Origin: an uncultured Collinsella sp.
GTDB lineage: Bacteria; Actinomycetota; Coriobacteriia; Coriobacteriales; Coriobacteriaceae
DNA: 64,000 nucleotides
Assembly: GCA_958435945.1 (NCBI GenBank)
Contig: CAUBIC010000003.1
Span: 71,149 to 135,148, forward strand
Direction of reading: 5' to 3'
Numbering within the stretch: position 1 is the first letter of the stretch; the number at the start of each line of letters is the position of its first letter. Below, piece by piece: positions 59,283 through 64,000 of the stretch. The notes below the pieces were generated by a model, which was given only the letters and a program-made list of their open reading frames with translations, was not told the DNA's origin and made no database searches. The position numbers and the translations under genes are program-made.

Positions 59283-62059
59283 CAGAATCCTCCAAACTCA
59301 CGATCTTCATGTGCCATCTCGGCGTCGACAGACTCCAACGCGGCGAGCCCCTCCTCGTCCAGCAAGACCTCGCGCGGCTTGGAACCATCGGGCGGGCCGA
59401 CGACACCCTTTTCTTCCAGCATGTCCATAATACGCCCGGCGCGTGCATAGCCAACCTTGAGGCGGCGTTGCAGCCCAGATGTGGAGCCCAGCTGCGATTC
59501 CACCACAATATGGGCGGCCTCCCAGATAAGCGGGTCGTCATCTTGCGGTTCGGCAACGCCCGTGCGAACAATGCCGCCACCAGCCATGGACATGGAAGCA
59601 GGCGCCACGGCAGACAGAATCTCCTCGTGGTAGTCGGGCTCGCTTTGCGACTTAACGAACTCGACGATCTCGTTGATCTCGTCGTCCGAGACAAAACAGC
59701 CCTGGATACGGCGGGGCTTGCCCCAGTCGACCTTGGAGAACAGCATGTCGCCCAAACCGGTGAGCTTTTCGGCGCCCATCTGGTCGATAATGACGCGGGA
59801 ATCGATGCCCGTAGCCACGTTAAAGGCGATACGGTTGGTGATGTTGGCCTTAATAAGGCCCGTCACCACGTTGGAGCTGGGGCGCTGCGTAGCCACGATA
59901 AGGTGAATACCGGCGGCACGGCCCAGCTGGGCGATACGGACGATCGAGGCCTCGACATCCTTGCCGGCGACCATCATCAGGTCCGAAAGCTCGTCGATGA
60001 TGATGACCAGATAGGGCATCTTTTGCGGCGGGTTATCGTAATGCTCAAACTCGCCGGCGGCCTGCTTTTCGTTGTAGGTCGAGATCTTGCGAACGTTGAG
60101 GCGCTCGAAGACCTTCAGGCGACGCTCCATCTCTGACACGGCCCATTGCAGCGCACTAGCAGCCTGCTTGGGCTCGGTCACCACGGGCACATAGAGATGC
60201 GGCAGACCGTTATAGCCTGCAAGCTCGACGCGCTTGGGGTCGACCATGATCAGGCGAACGTCCTCGGGAAGGGCGCGCATGAGCAAGGTCGTGATGATGG
60301 AGTTGATCATGACCGACTTACCGGAACCGGTGGTACCGGCGATAAGCAGGTGGGGCATCTTGGCGAGGTCGGCGACAACCGGCGTGCCCTCGGCATCGCG
60401 ACCGATGGCAAGCTCGAGCGGACCGCCCTTCACATAGGGAAGCACGTCGCCTAGGTTGACGTTCTGACGCTTGCGATTGGGAATCTCGATACCAACGAGC
60501 GAGGTGCCGGGGATCGGCGCAAAGATGCGCACCGACTGGGCGGCAAGCGAAAGCGCGATATCGTCCTCGAGACTCGAGATCTTGCTCACGCGCTCGCCCT
60601 CACCGGGCTGCAGCTTAAAAGTCGTGACCGTGGGGCCGGCAATCCAGCCGACGACGCGGGCGCTACGGCCAAACTCAAGCAAGGTGGACTGCAACGACTC
60701 GGCAGTCTGTTCCAGCTCCTTGTCAGAAGACGCGGAGGACGCCGACTGTGGGTTGGCATGCAGGATTTCGAGCGGCGGGAGCTTGAGACCGTCCTCTTGG
60801 TCGCCCTCGGCATCGACAGTGGTACCGTCCGCTCCCCCATCGGTGGCTGCAACAGGAGCAGCGGAAGCCGTGGGGGCGGAGGCATCGGAAACCTTGGGAT
60901 GCTTTAGGAAGTCAGGGATCTGCGGAGCTGCCGAAACGGGATTCACGGCAAATGGCGGCTCTGACTCGTCAGCCTTGTCCGGGTCGTCTTCCATCGAAAA
61001 CTGTCCGGTGACCTGTCCTGCGTTGGCGCGGCGACGCGGCAGCAAGGTGGTCTTGGCGGTCTCGAGCGGAGCCTCGTCGTAATCGTCATCGCCCTCAGTG
61101 AGTTCAATTTCGCTATCGGACCAAGACGGGTCAGGCTCGCTCGTGTTGAGCTTGGGCGCGGCCTTGCCCTTCTTGGCATGGCGACGCGGCAGCAGCGTGG
61201 TCTTGGCGCGCTCGGCCTCCACGGCCTCGGACACGTCGACAAACGGGTCATCGTCCTCGTCGTCATCCAAAACCGGGTCGGCATCGCCACCCATGAACGT
61301 GGTCACCGCGGCGTCAGCCCCCTTCTGGCGCAGAATGCTCAGGTGCGGACGGGCAACGCCGGGAACCGACAGGGCCTCTTCATCGCCCCACGGGCTCGCG
61401 TTGACATCGGCACGACGGCGCTCGGCAAAATCGGCAGCGCGATCACGTGCGGAGCGCAAAACGCCACCCACCGAAAAGCCAATGATGACCAGGCCAACGA
61501 CGACAAGGCCCAGCAAGACAACCATAGCGATAGGTTTACCCAGGGCGTTTTGCAAGGCACTTGCGATAAAGGCGCCAATGTAGCCGCCCGAGGCGGAAAG
61601 GTTCTGCGGCGTAAACATGAGGTCGCACGAGTCGGTCGTACCCGGAACCATCAACGATAGGATAGAAACAATGGCCACAAAGACCACGGCACCACCCGCG
61701 ACCGAGCGAATGTTGAGCGGCGAGTCCTCACCCAAAAAGAGCGTGGCGGCAAACAGCAAGATGACGATCGGCAGCACGTAGGCGCCCAGACCAAAGCCGA
61801 GGTGATAGAAACCGGCAACCGCAGCTGTCACGGGTGCCGTTGCCGGAGAAATCACGGCAATGAAGGACGCAATCGCCAAAACGGCAATGATAACGCCGGC
61901 GATATCGCGATTGGCCGAAGGCTCGACCAGGGGTTCGAACTCATCGAACTCGGACTCGTGGCCCTTATTGGCACGCAGATGGGAACCGGCACCCTTAGCA
62001 GATGCCGGTTGGTTGTTGGATTTGTTGCCTTTGGCGTTTTGTGCAGATCCGCGCGCCAA
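59282..62059 (-). CDS. ftsK: DNA translocase FtsK/SpoIIIE
   Basis: Pumps chromosome termini through the closing septum. Four or five N-terminal membrane helices (IAGVIIAVLAIASF onward), an acidic linker of about 250 residues, then the motor with Walker A AGTTGSGKSVMIN, Walker B VIIIDELSDLM and ATQRPSSNVVTG. A gamma winged helix at the end (RLKVGYARAGRIMDMLEE) reads KOPS-type sites. It starts with TTG after GGAGG, 1 bp beyond the rnj stop. Length 925 aa. Confidence 0.96.
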   Translation of the reverse strand: MARGSAQNAKGNKSNNQPASAKGAGSHLRANKGHESEFDEFEPLVEPSANRDIAGVIIAVLAIASFIAVISPATAPVTAAVAGFYHLGFGLGAYVLPIVILLFAATLFLGEDSPLNIRSVAGGAVVFVAIVSILSLMVPGTTDSCDLMFTPQNLSASGGYIGAFIASALQNALGKPIAMVVLLGLVVVGLVIIGFSVGGVLRSARDRAADFAERRRADVNASPWGDEEALSVPGVARPHLSILRQKGADAAVTTFMGGDADPVLDDDEDDDPFVDVSEAVEAERAKTTLLPRRHAKKGKAAPKLNTSEPDPSWSDSEIELTEGDDDYDEAPLETAKTTLLPRRRANAGQVTGQFSMEDDPDKADESEPPFAVNPVSAAPQIPDFLKHPKVSDASAPTASAAPVAATDGGADGTTVDAEGDQEDGLKLPPLEILHANPQSASSASSDKELEQTAESLQSTLLEFGRSARVVGWIAGPTVTTFKLQPGEGERVSKISSLEDDIALSLAAQSVRIFAPIPGTSLVGIEIPNRKRQNVNLGDVLPYVKGGPLELAIGRDAEGTPVVADLAKMPHLLIAGTTGSGKSVMINSIITTLLMRALPEDVRLIMVDPKRVELAGYNGLPHLYVPVVTEPKQAASALQWAVSEMERRLKVFERLNVRKISTYNEKQAAGEFEHYDNPPQKMPYLVIIIDELSDLMMVAGKDVEASIVRIAQLGRAAGIHLIVATQRPSSNVVTGLIKANITNRIAFNVATGIDSRVIIDQMGAEKLTGLGDMLFSKVDWGKPRRIQGCFVSDDEINEIVEFVKSQSEPDYHEEILSAVAPASMSMAGGGIVRTGVAEPQDDDPLIWEAAHIVVESQLGSTSGLQRRLKVGYARAGRIMDMLEEKGVVGPPDGSKPREVLLDEEGLAALESVDAEMAHEDREFGGF

Positions 62060-62060
62060 A

Positions 62061-63731
62061 CTAAACCTCCATGACGACTGGGATGATCATCGGACGGGTG
62101 CGCGTGCGGCTCCAGATAAAGTTGGAGAGCGAATCGCGCACGGCCTTGCGAATGGCATCGGAGCCGCTACTGGTAAAGCTAAACTTGCCCTTCTCGATCG
62201 TCTTCATGATGGCTGCGGAGGCATCCTCGGAGAACTGGTCGTCGATGGCAAACGAAACGCCGCGGCCCGAGAACTCGATAGCCTCGATCTTCTTGTGCTT
62301 GAGCGAGACGATGGCAACAGCCGTGACCATACCGTCGTTGGCGAGCTTTTGGCGATCGCGCAGGACGATGGGGTCGGTGTCGCCGATGCGCAGACCGTCG
62401 ACATAAACGACGCCGGACTCGACGGGCGCACCGCGTCTGACGATACCGCCGCGCATCTCGAGCGTGTCACCGTTATCGAGGATAAAGATGTGATCGTCCT
62501 TAAGGCCCATCTTGCGGGCGAGCTGGGCATGGGCGCGCAGGTGAACGGCCTCGCCGTGAACCGGCATAAAGTAGGTGGGCTTGGCCATGGCCATCAGGAG
62601 CTTGAGCTCCTCCTGGCTGCCGTGACCCGAGACATGAACGAGGGCACGGGACTTATCCCAGACGTCGCAGCCAAGCTTGGCCAGGCTGTTGACGACCTGC
62701 TGGACGGCCTTCTCGTTGCCGGGAACGGGAGTTGCCGAGAGGATGACGGTATCGCCCTCGTGGATGGAAAGCGTCTTGTGCTCGCCGTTGGCCATGCGGG
62801 ACAGGGCCGACAGCGGCTCGCCCTGCGAACCGGTGCACATGACGACGATCTTATCGTCGGGCAGGTTATCGATATCGAAGGCATCGATGATATCGGCATC
62901 GTCGATGTTGAGATAGCCAAGCTCACGCGCCACGCGGGTGTTGGTAAGCATGGAACGTCCGGTCACGACGACCTTGCGGCCACACTTGCGGGCGGCGTCG
63001 CAGATCTGCTGCAGGCGATGGATGTGGCTCGAGAACGACGCGACGAACACGCGGCCCGGGGCGTTCTTGATGGCGTGCAGCAGGTTGGGACCGACCTCGG
63101 CCTCGGACTTGGTAAAGCCGGGAACAGTGGCGTTGGTGGAGTCGGAAAGCAGCAGGTCGATACCCTGCTTGGCAAAGCGGCTGATGGCGGCATAGTCGGG
63201 CGTGACGCCGTCGATGGGCGTCTGATCGAGCTTAAAGTCGCCCGTGTGCATAACGGTGCCCTGGTTGGTGCGAATGAACACGCCCAGAGCGCCGGGGATG
63301 GAGTGCGTCATCGAGAAGAAGTCGAGCGAGATGCCACCCAAATTAACGTGGCTTCCACCCTTGACCTCACGGAACTTGGGCGCGCGAATGCGGAACTCGG
63401 AGAGCTTGCCCTCGATAAAGCCGAGCGTCAGCTTGCTCGAGAAGATGGGCACCTTGTTGTTGAGGTCCTGCAGCAGGTACGGAAGCGAACCGGTGTGGTC
63501 CTCGTGGCCGTGGGTGACGATAATGCCGCGGAGCTTCTCCTCGTTCTCCAGAACATAGGTGTAGTCGGGAAGCACCAGGTCGATACCGGGCTGGGAATCG
63601 TCAGGGAACATGAGGCCGGCGTCGACGAGCACCATGTCGTCGCCGCACTCGAAGACCGTCATGTTCTTGCCGATGCCGTCAAGACCACCAAGCGGAATGA
63701 TCTTCAAGGGAGATGATTTTTTAGCTGCCAT
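62061..63731 (-). CDS. rnj: Ribonuclease J
   Basis: Metallo-beta-lactamase RNase with exo- and endonuclease activity in mRNA decay. The zinc motif HGHEDHTGSLPYLL is near residue 75, VDAGLMFPDD, GDFKLDQTPIDG, the beta-CASP region (CTGSQGEPLSAL) and VHVSGHGSQEEL are all present. The ATG at 63731 fits the family start; the upstream extension is rejected. With rny at 50.8 kb the window encodes both main mRNA-decay nucleases. Confidence 0.95.
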   Translation of the reverse strand: MAAKKSSPLKIIPLGGLDGIGKNMTVFECGDDMVLVDAGLMFPDDSQPGIDLVLPDYTYVLENEEKLRGIIVTHGHEDHTGSLPYLLQDLNNKVPIFSSKLTLGFIEGKLSEFRIRAPKFREVKGGSHVNLGGISLDFFSMTHSIPGALGVFIRTNQGTVMHTGDFKLDQTPIDGVTPDYAAISRFAKQGIDLLLSDSTNATVPGFTKSEAEVGPNLLHAIKNAPGRVFVASFSSHIHRLQQICDAARKCGRKVVVTGRSMLTNTRVARELGYLNIDDADIIDAFDIDNLPDDKIVVMCTGSQGEPLSALSRMANGEHKTLSIHEGDTVILSATPVPGNEKAVQQVVNSLAKLGCDVWDKSRALVHVSGHGSQEELKLLMAMAKPTYFMPVHGEAVHLRAHAQLARKMGLKDDHIFILDNGDTLEMRGGIVRRGAPVESGVVYVDGLRIGDTDPIVLRDRQKLANDGMVTAVAIVSLKHKKIEAIEFSGRGVSFAIDDQFSEDASAAIMKTIEKGKFSFTSSGSDAIRKAVRDSLSNFIWSRTRTRPMIIPVVMEV

Positions 63732-63976
63732 AGGTGAGTGTGGTTTCCTTTCTTCGAAACGGGTCTGGAACAACCGACGGGGCGCTTCTGGCAAACCGAC
63801 CGCCGGGAACGTACAAACATGCATCACAGAGTCGATGCAATAACCAAAATATGATACCCATTTGCACGAGCACAGACCACCCATGCATCAAAGCCCCATC
63901 TGGACCTGTATATCCCGCCGGTTTCCCATGGGGCGGGCACTGATGAAGTTTCCTGCTCTACAGTCCTGCTCACGAC

Positions 63977-64000
63977 GGAGGCCACATTAAGTGGCCTCCT
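63977..64000 (+). terminator. Terminator-like hairpin cut by the window end
   Basis: GGAGGCCAC/GTGGCCTCC around ATTAA. The gap 63732-63976 must hold the rnj promoter; no other gene is supported there. Confidence 0.55.

Noticed and set aside
61860..63716. Plus-strand frame of 618 codons opposite rnj and the start of ftsK
   Set aside because: Antisense shadow; the minus-strand genes have complete motif sets.

Overview
The window is high-GC bacterial chromosome that fits a Coriobacteriia genome, most likely Collinsella or a close relative (inferred from gene order and codon use; no marker gene was searched). Supporting signs are the actinobacterial FHA-MerR (GarA-FtsR) gene pair, strong GC bias at third codon positions, and a recA-rny-spoVS-miaB gene order shared with Firmicutes.

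Layout. (1) 1-2.5 kb: a nuclease-like gene, then two tRNA-Ala(GGC) genes on a 179-bp near-identical duplication, each preceded by a copy of a roughly 150-nt structured intergenic repeat, with a CAT-anticodon tRNA between them on the other strand. (2) 2.5-19.6 kb: one long co-directional run of housekeeping genes: ABC-F ATPase, site-2 protease, scpA-scpB-rluB-cmk-plsC-ispH-(PDZ radical SAM)-der-plsY-gpsA, then rpe, cysteine desulfurase, Nif3, zinc-ribbon protein and coaBC. Many neighbours overlap or almost touch. (3) 19.7-34.1 kb: an accessory region starting at tRNA-Pro(GGG). A near copy of the tRNA-Pro terminator end recurs at 34.05 kb, so the segment looks like an island. It holds a predicted Flp-type pilin fused to a lectin-like variable C-terminus, a 5'-truncated second copy of that variable gene, a frameshifted secreted peptide, a permease-ATPase fusion transporter, several gene remnants, and a lantibiotic-immunity-type ABC transporter with its two-component system. 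(4) 34.2-45.6 kb: phospholipid synthase, FHA/FtsR pair, apt, NlpC/P60 hydrolase, DegV with a divergent DUF1836 regulator, thioredoxin reductase, glycolipid glycosyltransferase, a cluster of palindromic elements, dut, nrdR, and the divergent LysM/lexA SOS locus. (5) 45.6-64 kb: a minus-strand housekeeping block: hflX, miaA, miaB, SpoVS-like, GHKL ATPase, rny, recX, recA, pncC, pgsA, rimO, yajQ, rodZ-like, ftsK, rnj.

The most interesting material is in the island. The complete pilin-lectin gene carries a nine-G tract near its start. Its best-placed start codon is out of frame with the body of the protein, which suggests phase variation. Its last 44 residues align without gaps to the truncated copy at 28.1 kb but differ at 25 interspersed positions, while the sequence before them is conserved. 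That is the pattern of a diversity-generating retroelement target, or of a pilin with a silent donor cassette. No reverse transcriptase or template repeat was seen in this window.

A second unexplained signal is the pair of palindromes at 42.3-42.6 kb. They share an identical 36-nt loop but have different arms that have changed together to keep pairing. The SOS regulon is also clear: three boxes between lexA and the LysM gene, and one box lying exactly between the -35 and -10 of recA.
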